Shown here: in pieces, positions 25,075 to 38,206 of the stretch
Position numbering within the stretch: the stretch's first letter is position 1
How the letters are laid out: every line of letters starts with the position of its first letter
Source of the DNA: Actinomucor elegans
Taxonomy: Eukaryota > Mucoromycota > Mucoromycetes > Mucorales > Mucoraceae
NCBI GenBank assembly: GCA_026027325.1
Contig: JAMSLZ010000002.1
Location: 2,418,001 to 2,482,000, forward strand
DNA: 64,000 nt
Reading direction: 5' to 3'
Position numbers and translations under genes: made by a program
Notes under the pieces: model-generated
What the model was told of the DNA's origin: nothing
Databases searched by the model: none
Seen by the model: the letters and a program-made list of their open reading frames with translations, nothing else

Positions 25075-26842
25075 ATGGAAAAATCAACTAAACACGAGTA
25101 TGTAGCTGTACCAACAGGAGACGTTGATCAGGAAGCAGTATTGCCCGCTTACGAAGCGCAAGAAACTGCCCCGGTCGATAACACCAACAGAAAACGTACG
25201 AGTTTCTTTATATTTAATTCATTCGTTAACTAACCTATCTTTTGTAATTGCAAAGGCCGTAGAGGGCTCAAATTCTTTTTGATTGGTGGTGCTATTACGC
25301 TCTTGGGCTTGACACATCTTTGTAAAGGCCCCGGCGAACCTGTAAGTGTCAAATTATCATTGACAGTAATAACCGCAGCATGATACTAATGCTCAGCATC
25401 GGATAGGAAATGACACAATGGGTAAATAAATAACAACTGGTGGCAGTATGTAGACTAACTTGATAATAGATTTCGCATCCTGATGATTTACCAGAACCTT
25501 GTGGTTTGAAGCACATGGGTCAATACAGCGAATTAAAGAATCATCTAAAGGCTTTGGAGAATTCATTTGGTATGCGTAACTACCCTACGTTCGAACCATA
25601 TTCTACTTCATCTCCTCCTCCACCTCCTCACCATCATGATCATGGGGAACATTCTCACAAGCACCATAAGCATCATAAGCATCATAAGCATCATAAACAT
25701 CCTCATGCCAACGAGCCTCATCCTTCTACTGATGAGATTGAAAAGTATCTTGAATTTGCAGAAGAGAATCCTACGTCTTTATTCAGTAGTCAAGAGCTTA
25801 CTGTTACTCAAGAGACCGGCCATAAAGGAAAGAAGCATCATCGCCATCCTCGCAAACCCTTCTGTAACATTGACAAGCTAGAAGCCAGTTCCACCGTTTT
25901 CCAATTCTCGCCTGAGGCATTCAAGCGTACTGGTATCTTTTTGGGCGGTCATTTCTCTCGCGGCGGCCATGTCCGTCTCTCCAAATCGATCGATACCTCG
26001 ATCGAAGATATCAAAGTAAATGTTACTATTTACTCCGGTCGCGAAGATCTCCAAAAGGAAGTCAAAATCTCTGCTTTCGATCACAAAGGTCAATATGCTG
26101 TCCAAGTTGAACGTGGCCACTTCAGTCATTGCCACAAGATAGACCATGATAAAGACAAGCTGAAAAATTGCCTTGTTTATAATATTGATGTTGAATTCCC
26201 TGCCCATGTTGATTATTATGAAGATCTCGAGCTCCATATTAAGTCTGCTCAACGTATTGAAGGCAGTAAGGGACTTGAAGGTGTTGAGTTTGGCTCTGTC
26301 AAGGCCGGTCTTGGTCATGGTGCCATTATCTTTGATGTAACGTATATCAAATCTTTAGTAAAATCCTTTGAATAACCGTTATCTTCTTTTTGACTAGGGT
26401 TTGAGAGCCAAGAAATTAATGCTTGGCGTCCTGAATGGCGTTGTGATGGGCACATATCAACCTAGCGACAGCTTCTGTGCTGGCTCTGTTCGTGGTGCTA
26501 CCAAGGTCCATATTGAACCTACTGGCGAAAACATTAATATCACTGCTTCTTCCACCTTTGGTCCTGCTTCAGTAGACATCGTAAGTACTTTAGTGAATGA
26601 TGTAATGATTACTTGAAGCATTAATATATTTTTTTAAGCCTGCCGATAGTTACAAGGGTGATTTTACCTTGTTCAATCTCTTTGGTGAAAGCTCCACTAT
26701 TCAAGCTCCTAACCCTGAAGATATCCATGTTACCAAGTACAGACCTACACTTAAATCTGGTTACTACAAAGAAGAACACACAGGCTCCAATATTGTAGTG
26801 GCTGCTAAACTTCATGGTGGAGAAAGACTTTCTTTCAACTAA
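25075..26842 (+). CDS. Single-pass membrane protein with His-rich region
   Basis: Exons are 25075-25195, 25256-25341, 25470-26336, 26398-26580 and 26639-26842, giving about 486 residues. A short polar N-terminus (MEKSTKHEYVAVPTGDVDQE) is followed by a basic RRRGLK stop and one hydrophobic segment (FFLIGGAITLLGLTHL, about residues 45-60). This suggests a type II anchor with the rest outside or in the lumen. A Pro/His tract follows, with a repeated His-His-Lys unit (about six copies). The remaining ~330 residues look like beta-rich surface domain (QFSPEAFKRTGIFLGGHF, SIEDIKVNVTIYSG) with few Cys. I do not recognise the family. It resembles uncharacterised fungal proteins with repeated beta strands. 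Metal binding by the His tract is an inference. Confidence 0.75.
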
Positions 26843-27302
26843 AAAAAACAAAAAAAAAAAAAGCTTTATTTACTATATTCTATATAAAAACTTATCGATA
26901 AAAAACTGAGTGTTTTTATCATCCATTCCCTATCTCTTTTGCTTTACACTAGTGTTTGTTGTATAGCGCATTAAGCATTGTCGTGCTCGTCTATAATCAC
27001 AGTTAACAAAAGCCAAGAGTTTTCATTTTCCTAGATTGATGCATCGTGTAAATGGATTTAGCCTCTTCGTTTTCGCATTATGTGTGTACTACTCCGGACT
27101 TCCGCGCGCATAGATCTTATGATATAGGATTTAATCTGAATCACCAGAGATATATACGTGAGCAGGGATAATATCTAATATTAAGATACCTCTTCCCTTT
27201 TCACTGTATATTATATAAATCACTTTTATTATTTTACCTGCTTGCTCAAGGAAAAAGAACGAAATTACGCAAGTACAGTATAATACACACTAAGATAATA
27301 AT
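26843..27302. other. Intergenic region between convergent genes
   Basis: Shared 3' region of the His-rich membrane protein (plus) and the F-box gene (minus), with A-rich polyadenylation-like sequence just after 26842. No gene is seen. Confidence 0.6.
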
Positions 27303-29888
27303 TTATTTATCCTCTTCTATGTCCATTGTCTTTTCCATAAAATATTCTGACAGGTGATAATTGTGATGTTCCAATACTCGACTGGCCCTCATGGCATAAG
27401 GATTTACTTCTAAATCTAGATCATAGTTCTCATTATCATTTTGATTAATTTCTCCATCTTCAGCTGTAGTAGATCGTCTTGTTTGATTGTCCGACTCTTC
27501 AGTCATTTCCATAGAGTCATCATCCTGAATATCGCCATCAAAAGAACTATTATTCATCGATTGCACATTTTCCCTTTGTGCTATTGTTTTTAGGTCATCT
27601 CCAATTAACATGGATGTAGTCACACTTGGGGAAACTGATTGCTTTTTCTTTATGAGCCTTTTGGTGTATTGATTGCATGTCGTTAATCTGCTTTCATCTG
27701 TATTTTTAAAGTAGATAGACATCAAGCTTTTGGGCCGAATGCTCAGTTTATCCAAAGAAAACATGCGTATACGAAAAGTAGGACGTAATACCTGGTAATT
27801 GTTTCTGCCCAATGTGCCACCAAATTCATGTGTAAAGTTATAGCTGATGTTATGAATGGTGCGTTTTACCTTGTTGACTACGATATGAGGATTGCAATTT
27901 TTCTTTTCATGGATAGCGCGATCAATGTTGGTCATACTATTGCAGCCTGATCGCGCATCCAAGATGACTTCAAAGTTGCGGATGGCTTTAGCAGTTGTGA
28001 GGGGCAAACCGTGTAAGCGCAATTTGCAATCATGTAAACCCAGATGTTTTAGAGACAATGAGCGTAGTTGCAAGTTATCGCGTCGTGCTTCTGTGAGATA
28101 CTTTATTTTGTTGCGGATTTCTCGAACAGAAAGGTCATTGAGGGTGGGTATATAACGCCTCACTCTAGCTTCTGCACTTTCTTCATCTTCGTTATTATCA
28201 TCTACAAGCGGATAACTGTACTCATTGCCTAGAGAATCCGGATCGTACGCATATTCCATGAGCTGAAATAGTTCTTTACGAACTTTGTTTTCCACCTCTC
28301 CATGGAGATTGGGTAGCTGATCGTACATTTCTCGGTTGTCAACGTCCCAGAATGAAATACTGCTCCTAGATTCAACATCGGGAACATGAAACACGCATTG
28401 TTCGAATATAGCTTCTTCCAGGTTGACTAACGGTAAGAGCAAGTTGCGAAGGTCGCTTTGATTCAGCAAAAGTCGGCATAAGTTAAGCTTAGCCAAAGAC
28501 GTAAATATATCGGTCGTCCGAAGAGAAGAGTCATCACTAGGAGATATATTTTCGTAGCCAAAGCGGAACTCTCGGAGTTCTCTTGCATTTCTGAAGATTT
28601 CATTGAACAGTAGCTGAGGTTCAAAACGTAAGCGTGTCCATTGTATATCAAAGTATTCCAAGTGATTCAACTCCACCAGTACTGGGGATAGCTTAGCTTG
28701 ATGTCTGCAGTGAAAGGTCAAGCGTCTGAGAGTCATAGAAAATCGTTCGAAAATAGTAAACATTGTGGTGTCGATGTTCTTGTCCAAACCAACAAGTGCT
28801 ATTTCTTTCAAAGGACTAGAGGCTTTCGCTAGCATCAACAGCAGATCAGGCACATTTAACCTTGAACCGATTGACCTTAGTTTAAGCGTTTCCAATCTGC
28901 ATATATGGTTTAAATCACGGCTCCAGACATCAGAGTTACTATCTACCGTGTCCCATTCTCGAGGGCCTACATCAAGTTGGGAAAAGCGCGCCAAGAAATT
29001 AAGATCAATGTTTTTAAGGTAGATAAAACTGTCCAGCATAGATCGTAAGAATTCTGACATATTAACAACGGCGATGTGATGCATTTTTATATGCGTTAAA
29101 CTGTTACAGGCGTGAAAAAAAAGCCTATATTCATTGGTAGTAACCAGACTAGATGCAGCGATCTTTGTTCTCAAATCACTGGCTACTTCCGGTGTCAGTG
29201 GTTGTGGTAATCGCAGTAAACTGATATTGGCTATTTCGCAGTGCTGCAATTCGAGTAGTCTTATATTCGGTCCGTGTTTGAGGATTGTGTTGACATCCTC
29301 AAACGTTAAAGAGCCCTTCAGGTCTTGATAGACATTGTTAAGTCGAGCTTTGAATGGGTACAGTAAGCTCAGTGTTCGGATATTGGGCGTCATATTCAGA
29401 AGCGCTGTAAGCTGGGGTATCGTAAATGAAACAAGTAATGGTCCACCAAGTTTTAGCGTTGACAGCTGTAAACGAAACTGCATCAAAGCTTCTTGCGCGT
29501 TCTTGTCATCTTCTAAAGTGGGTATATGCTGTAGCTGAGGATAATGGCTTAGGGATCGGCCCCAGATACCGCGTCCTTGGTCATTGGTTATATCAATAGT
29601 GTTGATATTGAGGCATATTTTTCTAATACATGATGAACTGAGTGCTCTAAGAACAGCAGCATTGCTTACTTTGATACTTCTAACGTGAGCACCAATGTTT
29701 GGAGTTCGTTTAACTACTTCAGCAAAGTAATCTACATCGGATCTATTTCGTAATTTGATTTCTTTGAAAATGTAAGACGCTGTTTTTCGGAGTGCTCTAT
29801 TGGTAAGCCGAATGTTTGCCTTATCATCAAATGTTAACTGATTCAAGATCATATACATGACTTCGACTGGTAATTCGTAAAGGTACAT
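27303..29888 (-). CDS. F-box protein with LRR-like repeats
   Basis: A single open exon of 861 codons. The N-terminus is an F-box (LPVEVMYMILNQLTFDDKAN to TASYIFKEIKL, about residues 6-46), the Skp1-binding module of SCF ubiquitin ligases. Residues of roughly 60-700 contain irregular leucine-rich repeats (patterns such as LETLKLRSIGSRL, LKEIALVGLDKN, LRSLSLKHLGLHDC) likely to form the substrate-recognition solenoid. The last ~150 residues are acidic and disordered (DDDSMEMTEESD). Fungal F-box/LRR proteins of this size are numerous and their targets are rarely predictable. The lack of introns in such a long gene differs from its neighbours. Confidence 0.85.
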   Translation of the reverse strand: MYLYELPVEVMYMILNQLTFDDKANIRLTNRALRKTASYIFKEIKLRNRSDVDYFAEVVKRTPNIGAHVRSIKVSNAAVLRALSSSCIRKICLNINTIDITNDQGRGIWGRSLSHYPQLQHIPTLEDDKNAQEALMQFRLQLSTLKLGGPLLVSFTIPQLTALLNMTPNIRTLSLLYPFKARLNNVYQDLKGSLTFEDVNTILKHGPNIRLLELQHCEIANISLLRLPQPLTPEVASDLRTKIAASSLVTTNEYRLFFHACNSLTHIKMHHIAVVNMSEFLRSMLDSFIYLKNIDLNFLARFSQLDVGPREWDTVDSNSDVWSRDLNHICRLETLKLRSIGSRLNVPDLLLMLAKASSPLKEIALVGLDKNIDTTMFTIFERFSMTLRRLTFHCRHQAKLSPVLVELNHLEYFDIQWTRLRFEPQLLFNEIFRNARELREFRFGYENISPSDDSSLRTTDIFTSLAKLNLCRLLLNQSDLRNLLLPLVNLEEAIFEQCVFHVPDVESRSSISFWDVDNREMYDQLPNLHGEVENKVRKELFQLMEYAYDPDSLGNEYSYPLVDDNNEDEESAEARVRRYIPTLNDLSVREIRNKIKYLTEARRDNLQLRSLSLKHLGLHDCKLRLHGLPLTTAKAIRNFEVILDARSGCNSMTNIDRAIHEKKNCNPHIVVNKVKRTIHNISYNFTHEFGGTLGRNNYQVLRPTFRIRMFSLDKLSIRPKSLMSIYFKNTDESRLTTCNQYTKRLIKKKQSVSPSVTTSMLIGDDLKTIAQRENVQSMNNSSFDGDIQDDDSMEMTEESDNQTRRSTTAEDGEINQNDNENYDLDLEVNPYAMRASRVLEHHNYHLSEYFMEKTMDIEEDK

Positions 29889-29994
29889 GGCACTGCTCTA
29901 TTAGTTAAATATCTATGTGAAATGGAAGGAAAAAAGCGAAAAATAGAAGCAGCGGTATTTTAATGAATAAGGCTGTTTCTGTATTTGGTGCGTC

Positions 29995-30065
29995 TAATAA
30001 TAATCTCCAGATCTCTCGACCGATCCTGGTTGAACATCATATCTGAATAATAGACTATATCCTTA
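29995..30065 (+). repeat. Fragment of the dispersed repeat end
   Basis: CCAGATCTCTCGACCGATCC followed by an AACATCATATCTGAATAATAG-like block (ACATCATATCTGAATAA), collinear with the copy at 7281-7395 but more diverged. Confidence 0.4.
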
Positions 30066-30999
30066 ACAAGATTATGAATCTATTGGAAAAGCTGCTTAAC
30101 AGTATTATAGCAGCATTTATAAGCAAGTTTTGATTCAGATACCACAAGTTTCTCCTTCAAAATAAAATCATAACTTAAAAAGATAACAACTTCAAATGCA
30201 GACCATGGGCACCCAAGATAGATGAAAGAGTATTTGTTCTTTTTCAGTTGAGATAAAATATATATGATGTTAAGATATAGATATCGCTTCAGACATAAAA
30301 TATGCTCTATCAGGGGATTCCTGTAAAGCTTTCTCATCTGAAGCTATCGTTATGTTACTAGAAAGAGCATCGTGTGCGCTATATATTTTTCAATTTATTC
30401 TATCAGGGTATCATGGACTTGAGATCAGAATTCAATCTCAGATGAATCATGTTCAAGCGTAGGAAATTCACGTACTGGCGTCTTCTTGAACCATACAAGG
30501 CTCACGGCTTGACTATATACGAATCTTAACCTTTAAAAGCCGGGTGAACCTCTAGGATTAAATATGGATGTCATTAAAATGCGACAAGGAGCGTATTGTT
30601 CAACTTGAATGATTTCCATATAGTGATTTCGAGCAAAATGACATGTCTTGTTATTAAGAAAATAATGACATTTTAATTTTTTAATTATTCTACTATAGGG
30701 TTTATAACCTTTATCAAACCGAGTAAATTTATTCAAGAAAAACAAAAGGCAAACATCATTATAGAAATTGAACGTATTTCACACTTACAGTTAACTTTTT
30801 AAATTACTAGGGTGTCTTGACTTGTAATTGGTGGGTAGTAGATAAAAGCAGATGTTATAGTTTATTCATAACATAGAGCACTAACTGTATATAACATTTA
30901 GCTGGAGTCTATTGATAGATCTATTGATTATTAGATCTAGTTCACAGTAAAAGTCTAGGACAAACGTTACTAATGTAAAGTATGCTATTCAAATATCAA

Positions 31000-31195
31000 T
31001 TCTAATAAATGCAGAATTTTATTTTCAATGTATTAGTCATTAGATGGGAAATTAAGATATAATCGCTCAAGGGATCTACCGATCATCAAATCCTACTCAT
31101 TCCAAGAGCTTTTTAAATCTATTGATTAATCTCTATTTAATATTACATCTAATGACTAATACATGTTGAAAGTAAAATCCTGCATCTATTAGAGC
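31000..31195. repeat. Small foldback repeat (56-58 bp arms)
   Basis: The left arm 31000-31055 and the right arm 31138-31195 are inverted copies, sharing TCTAATA-ATGCAG at the outer side and GTATTAGTCATTAGATG at the inner side, with about nine in ten bases matching. The roughly 82-bp centre includes GGATCTACCGATCATCAAAT, which recalls the larger dispersed family. Confidence 0.65.
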
Positions 31196-31480
31196 CCTTT
31201 TTTTTCAGTTGTGATACAATGAATATGTTATATTTGTCAATAATTAATAGTGGATTATACTACTTGTATTTTTCAACCACACTCATCCTCTCATTAGGCC
31301 ATTTGCGTTTTACTGGTCTTATGAAATCTATTTGTAATGAACTTGCATTTAGTCATTCCTGGTAAGAAAAGCAAACAACATACCAATGAATCACCGAAAT
31401 TATAACTGCATAGTCTTTCCATATCGAAAATAAAATAAAATAACAAAGCAAAAGAAGGTAATTAAGCGGAGGGGGGGTTT

Positions 31481-32979
31481 TTATTCTTCATCCTTCTTTG
31501 CATCAATTGATTTCAAATCTTCATCGCTATTAGACAAAGCCGAAGCAAGGTCTGGTGCGTCCTTCAACTCGTCTACTGAGTACTGCCTCGACTCTGATTT
31601 TAACTCACTTTGCCGAGGTTTTTTTGGATTGGGTTCTTCCGTGCTGTTTTCCTGAGAAGAATTGATACTGGTAGGCACATCCATAGGCGACGTAACTGAA
31701 ACTGAATCACGAATTTTTGCATACCACTGCTCTTTGGTTTGATTGTGTAAAAAGGCCACAATTTCTACTGTCATATTGTCGCATCCAACACCACCTGTAT
31801 TTGTAGAATCAGCGAGACAGCGGTCCATCAATCGCTCACATATGTCTTTAAGTGACACGTCGTTGGCGACTTGTTTTCGAATGAAGGTAGTCACCTCTTG
31901 ATTGGACATGCAATCCCAAATACCATCGCAAGCAAGGACCATGAATTCGTCTTTGTCTGTAAGTTTATGTACTGTTATATCGGGATCCGCTAGCGTAATA
32001 TATTTGTATTAGCGCGTATATCGCTAGATGTGTCTATAGGTCATACCTGTCACGGCTTGTTGTTCTGGTGGTAAGTCAGCAGCTTTTTTGAATTCAAAAT
32101 CACCAAGAGCTCTTGACAGGGCAAGATTACCTATATTATATTTCATAGATTAAATACATTTTTCATTTCTAGAACCATATAGTCCATTACCATTGACGCG
32201 TCCAAACTCAACAAAACCTCCAGCATTTCTTATACGTTCAGTTTCTTTCTGGTTGCCTGGTTTATGGTCTTCAGATAATGCAATAGCTATACCTTTTGCA
32301 CAAATAACAGCTCGGGAATCGCCTGCATTGCTCTACATGTATATATTTGAGTAAGCCTATTTTTTTTTTTTTTTTTTTTTTTTTTTTCAATCAGCAAAGC
32401 ACAACATACTACGTATAAAGTATTGTCCTTAGTTATTAAAGCGACGATAGCAGTGCATCCAGATGTCTCGTTTTCATAGCTCGAATCTATATAGTCAGGA
32501 CTAGTTTAAAAAAAACAATTGCGTATTTATGACATATCTATATACCGTTTCGCAAGTCTGAATCAATCTTTAAAAAGCCCTTTCGAAGGCTATCCTGGTA
32601 TTGGCCCTTTTTGAAGTCTTCTGAATCGATGACAATGCTTTGTAACTTTTCAGCACTGTATTTGGCTACATTGGCACCTAATATACACTATCCATGGTGA
32701 ATATATCATAACTGTTATTCTTCAACATAAGTATATACCTCCATGACCATCAAAGACGGCGAAAAACGAAGTACCAGTTCCTTCATAATCTAAAGTATGA
32801 GTATGAGCGTCCTCCATACCTTGGTTTCACTGGAGAGTCAGTATATTAATGAGTGAGGTAGCCATCGCGCTCTTACTTATTCTCCAGCCTTGCATGGAAG
32901 AAGCACCAAACATGATACGTTTATCTTCCCCTTCAGTAGAATGCTTTGTCGTCACAGGCGCAGCAAGTATTTGGCCCAT
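31481..32979 (-). CDS. PP2C-type protein phosphatase (Ptc2/Ptc3-like)
   Basis: Minus-strand exons 32877-32979, 32739-32819, 32546-32677, 32410-32486, 32191-32332, 32047-32130 and 31481-31989, giving about 375 residues. The start [14 protein letters not shown] and the segment [19 protein letters not shown] are typical of yeast Ptc2/Ptc3 relatives. Metal-binding motifs are in place: [37 protein letters not shown] and [11 protein letters not shown]. The enzyme removes phosphate from Ser/Thr with Mn or Mg. In yeasts this group acts on stress MAP kinases and the DNA-damage checkpoint. The C-terminal ~80 residues are Ser/Glu/Asp-rich and disordered, as in the family. The intron between exons 4 and 5 contains a long T run. 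Confidence 0.93.
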
Positions 32980-33216
32980 ATTATTACCTGGAAAAGTTGA
33001 AAACACGGTTATAGTATAGTGAAAAAAAAAAATAGCAGTTGGTAATAAAATAACAAATAAATGTAATCCAATTGTAAAGTATAGACTAAAGGTACTTATT
33101 AAGTTGGATAACAAAAAAGAAAAAGATGAAAAGAAAAAAAGAAAAAGAGAGCTTTTGGGGTTTTATTATGCAGTTGATTTCAACTACCGAGCAGTACTAA
33201 AGCCAGCAAGCTCCGT

Positions 33217-34304
<1,088 letters not shown>

Positions 34305-34825
34305 GGTGTGTATACAGAAAGTGAAAGATAAAAAGAAAAAGCGCAAAACTTTTCGAGCATTTCAATGTCAAATAGTAGTTTTGCTTAGTAAGGTTCTTTA
34401 GATCATTGCTGGTTAGAGTCGGAGGTCAGTTTAACTTCATCAGCACTTTTTCCCACCTATGACGCGCATGCATAAACCTTTTAGCGTAAGAAATCCCGAA
34501 TTTAAGGTACGCGTTTTATGGATCTACAGCTTGAATAGCTGTAATTGTGTCCAATAGATCTTTTTTTTTTAAGTATTCGGGCTAGATATTTTTCTTTTCT
34601 TTTTCAGTATTCAGTACTTTATAACTATCAACGCGTATATATAGGCCTAAAATTAAGATGCACGCTTCCTGTTTTGCTGTATCAATATGTGGTTTTACTG
34701 CATTGAATAATTACCTGAAGCTGGGGTAGCACACGTTTGCAATCGAGAACGTTATATAAGGTATTTTTTTTTTCCCTCTTTTTTCGCCTTTTTCTTCTTG
34801 TTATATCTGATACACAGTTAATTGA
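34305..34825. other. Divergent promoter region
   Basis: Between the nitronate monooxygenase (minus) and kelch (plus) genes. It contains T-rich runs near 34561-34570 and 34763-34772 and a TATATATAGG word near 34637. No reading frame of note. Confidence 0.5.
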
Positions 34826-36563
34826 ATGTCTTTTCAACAACGGTCTCTACAAGAATCTGCCAACTATGAACTATCAAATGCAGCTGGGCTGGAGGTATTT
34901 GGTAGTAAGAATAAAAAAGGCATTATATCCAGAATGAAAAGATCATTATCCACGAATGGTAGACCACCACAGCAATTAAAGTATATAACAAGAGAAAAGT
35001 GAGGTGGTTTTATTTCTCATTATTATACGTATAGGTTATCTTCTTCCAACAATAACATGTATAATATAAATAGTAATGATGATGAGACTCAACGTAGTTT
35101 CAGCCCTATTTCAAGTACTTTATCCAGTCCTACACCTACTTCAATCAGGAACCAATCAAGCGGTTACTTTGGACCTTCACCAACATCACATCTTAGTTAT
35201 GAAACTTTCAGTTCTTCAGCCTCTAATCTATCAATACGATCCTTTCCTACTCACAATGAAAGTACAGCAAGTAATATAATAAAAGTATATTGTATATACA
35301 AGAAAAACTTATTGTTTTGTACGAATCTAATAACACGATATAGAACCTATGGGTGTTCAAGAGAAACTGCAAGTGAAATCCATGTTTGAGAGTCGATTTA
35401 TTACAGAGCATGAAAAGTTATCCGTGAAAACACTTGTCAGTGCTACACACAACAAAGAAACAAAGCCAGTCAAGATGAGATATGCTCCTGCGCCGGCCAT
35501 GTATTGGTCTTGTCCACAAGTGTTTGGCATTCAACCATCTAAATTACGGGCTCATGCTAGCGTAGTGTATGGAGATAGAATGTTTGTTTACGGTGGTACA
35601 AGTAAATCAACATGCTCAGATACATTGTACATTCTAGAATTAGGTAACAAACGTTTTTGGTCCTTTTACACACGCACAAACTCATTTACTTATACAAGAT
35701 ACGTTGACTTGGTCTATTCCTCGTGTTTATGGTAAAATACCGCCTGCTTGTAGAGCGCATTGCTTGTCTGTGAATCCAGATAATGGTAAGCTGTATCTGT
35801 TTGGTGGTGGAGACGGGCAAAAGTACCATAATCACCTTTATGTACTGGATACCCATACCATGATTTGGTCACGTCCAAAAACATCAGGCAATCTACCTTC
35901 AGAAAGAAGAGCACATATCACTGTATTTTGGAAGCTTGCAATCTATGTATTTGGAGGTGGCGACGGTACCAAAGCCTTGAATGATGTATATCGACTGGAT
36001 ATCAAGACAAAGGTTTGGTCAGTGATACACACACAAGGCGATAAACCAGATCCAAGAGGATACCATACAGGCACTCTGGTTGGTAATAAACTGGTAATAT
36101 TTGGTGGTAGTGATGGTAAAGAATGCTTTGGTGGTATACATGTGTTGGATTTAGAGACGAACATATGGTCCCATGTGGAATTAGACAAGCAAGTACCAAG
36201 ACTATCTCATAGTGCCATTTGTATTGGCTCTTTTCTATTTGTGATTGCTGGGCATGATGGGACGCAATATCGTAATGATCTTTCCATGTTGAATCTAGGT
36301 AAGAAAAATGATTCATTTGGCCAAAAGAAATGTACTGAAATGATTCAATTATAGTAAATATGACTTGGGAAACAAAGACTGTATACGGTCAAGCGCCTTC
36401 TGCTCGCGGCTATCATACAACCGTACTCCATGATAGTAGAATAATCTTATTTGGCGGTTATAACGGTACGAGTTTCTCAAATGATGTTTATATTTTAGAT
36501 CTAAGTTCCTATGCTTACTTGCCGCAAATTGTTAACTTTTCTATTGATGCCTTTTTAAAATAA
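34826..36563 (+). CDS. Kelch-repeat protein
   Basis: Exons are 34826-34980, 35035-35270, 35344-35643, 35699-36298 and 36355-36563, giving about 499 residues. The first ~150 residues are Ser/Asn-rich and disordered. From about residue 160, repeated kelch blades follow, each with a Gly-Gly pair and a spaced Tyr/Trp. Examples are DRMFVYGGTSK, KLYLFGGGDGQKYHNHLYVLD, LAIYVFGGGDGTKALNDVYRL, split as LAIYVFGGGDG plus TKALNDVYRL, KLVIFGGSDGKECFGGIHVL, LFVIAGHDGTQYRNDLSML and RIILFGGYNGTSFSNDVYIL. This makes a six-bladed propeller. The pattern recalls fungal Tea1-like or LZTR1-like proteins, but coiled-coil or BTB domains are absent, so the partner is unknown. For the first intron the donor at 34981 gives a normal 54-nt size; a second in-frame donor at 34999 would leave only 36 nt. 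Confidence 0.87.
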
Positions 36564-38206
36564 AAAAGCAACTAACCAGCGAATAGATGATATGAACAAT
36601 GTTATGGTACTAGGAAGGAAGTTTGGGGGTGGATAATAACCAGCATGAAAATGGATCTTGTTTTCTTGATGTAGTAATTCCATTTTCCTCAATTTACCTT
36701 TCAATAATGGTTTATTTTGAGTATGGGCTATTATCTCATGTGACATTAGGCCGGGATCTGTGGAAAAGTCTATTGATATTTGGATCCAAATTATAGAAAT
36801 ATAACTCATTTACTGTCAGATAATGATACATCAGATATTCATTGTAATTTAGCCGAATAAAGATATTAGTAGATGCAATTGTTCATTCCGAACTTGAATT
36901 ACATAGTAGCTAGATTCGACAGTAATCTTTGGTAGATCTAATTTAGTGAAGATCAGTCATTGACAACAAATGAAATAAAATAAAAATAAATAGGATAGAT
37001 ACAGTACTTCATTTTGAGCATATATTAATTGCCAAATGTGACATTGAACATCAATCAATCGAGGTGTTAAAGGTTGGACCTTGATTTCAGAAAATCCCAA
37101 TGGTGCCGAAATTTCCAAATTTTGCCTTTTTTGTAAAATATGGAGACTGGGTTTTTAAAACATGAGTTTAGATGTAATAAATATAATAAATTTGAGAGTG
37201 TGCACATATATTTTGGTTTGTATTTTTTAACTTTTAAAATACATGAACTATGAATATATTTAAAAAACGTAGAAAAACCAAACCCTTTCAAACGAAAGCT
37301 CATATACTTAACGAAATACAAGATGAGCTTTGCTTCATTATTCGATGTTACATTTAGTTCTATATAAGCTTTATTAATATACTTCTATATATTTCAAAAG
37401 ATGCGATTTTTTTTTTTTCATTTGTTGTCAATGAAAGTAATCTAAGATTAGAAACGATCAAAATGCCATTGTTGATGAAACAAAGACCAAAAATGTGATA
37501 TACTCACCCATAGCGCCGTTCTTTCTGAGGATCTTTATATTATATTTTATCCCTTTCAAATATATATATATATGAGGGAAAAGAAAAATTTATTATCATT
37601 ATTATGAGAATAAAGCGTGGCTCAGAGAGTATATATCATTGGAGGTTGAAGTGGAGTCAACTAGGATTAGTTTAGGTACGATAAGCAATTATGCTTGAAA
37701 TCAAAGCTAGCATAAAATTTCTTGGTTAGTATATTAATGCATTCTGTATAGAATTAAATTAGGGGTCGAATGATATAAAATATTACATATATTTGGCCAA
37801 TATAAATCAGTATCTATGTTATTTAGCTGTTGAACAGCACTTGAATAATCTTAATCAATGATCGCATCCGTTTAATAGTTCTTGCTCAGTAGGACATTTT
37901 ACTCCCTAGCCTTTTCTTTACAGGCAAAACAGTTATAAAAAAAGTAGCCATTGAAACAATACCATTTTTATCTATCTATAGCCCGAGGTTCTAATCAGTG
38001 TTATCTTTGACTGTTGCTCTAGATACAGTTTTGCGATATATCTATTTGGTCGATGCGTACTTATAGCTCAAGCTGGAGGATGAGGAGCTTTTATCATCAA
38101 TCGCCGACATCCAATAAAATTATTACAACTTTGCCTATCTCTAAAATCCTGAAAATGCGGCACTGATAATGCGAGGCTTCCTCTTTCCTTTCCTCATTAC
38201 ATACCA
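36564..38206. other. Intergenic region with inverted repeats
   Basis: Holds a 19-bp inverted repeat pair (36957-36975 and 37416-37434), a reverse-oriented dispersed repeat end near 37003-37045, and a block near 37083-37112 that recurs near 50299. No gene is supported. Confidence 0.5.
36957..37434. repeat. Possible short element bounded by 19-bp inverted repeats
   Basis: TCATTGACAACAAATGAAA at the left and its reverse complement at the right enclose about 440 bp. A left-end copy of the dispersed family (TTCATTTTGAGCATATATTA) lies inside. There is no coding frame. This could be a nested non-autonomous element. Confidence 0.4.

Larger units (their letters stand above)
29889..31480. other. Intergenic region with repeats
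   Basis: Contains a dispersed repeat end at 29995-30065, a GATCTATTGAT-type fragment at 30905-30945 and a compact foldback at 31000-31195. No gene is supported; short frames on the minus strand near 30080-30745 look like chance. Confidence 0.5.

Noticed and set aside
34981..35034. Alternative donor at 34999 giving a 36-nt intron in the kelch gene.
   Set aside because: It is in frame but far shorter than any other intron here; the donor at 34981 gives 54 nt with the same frame.
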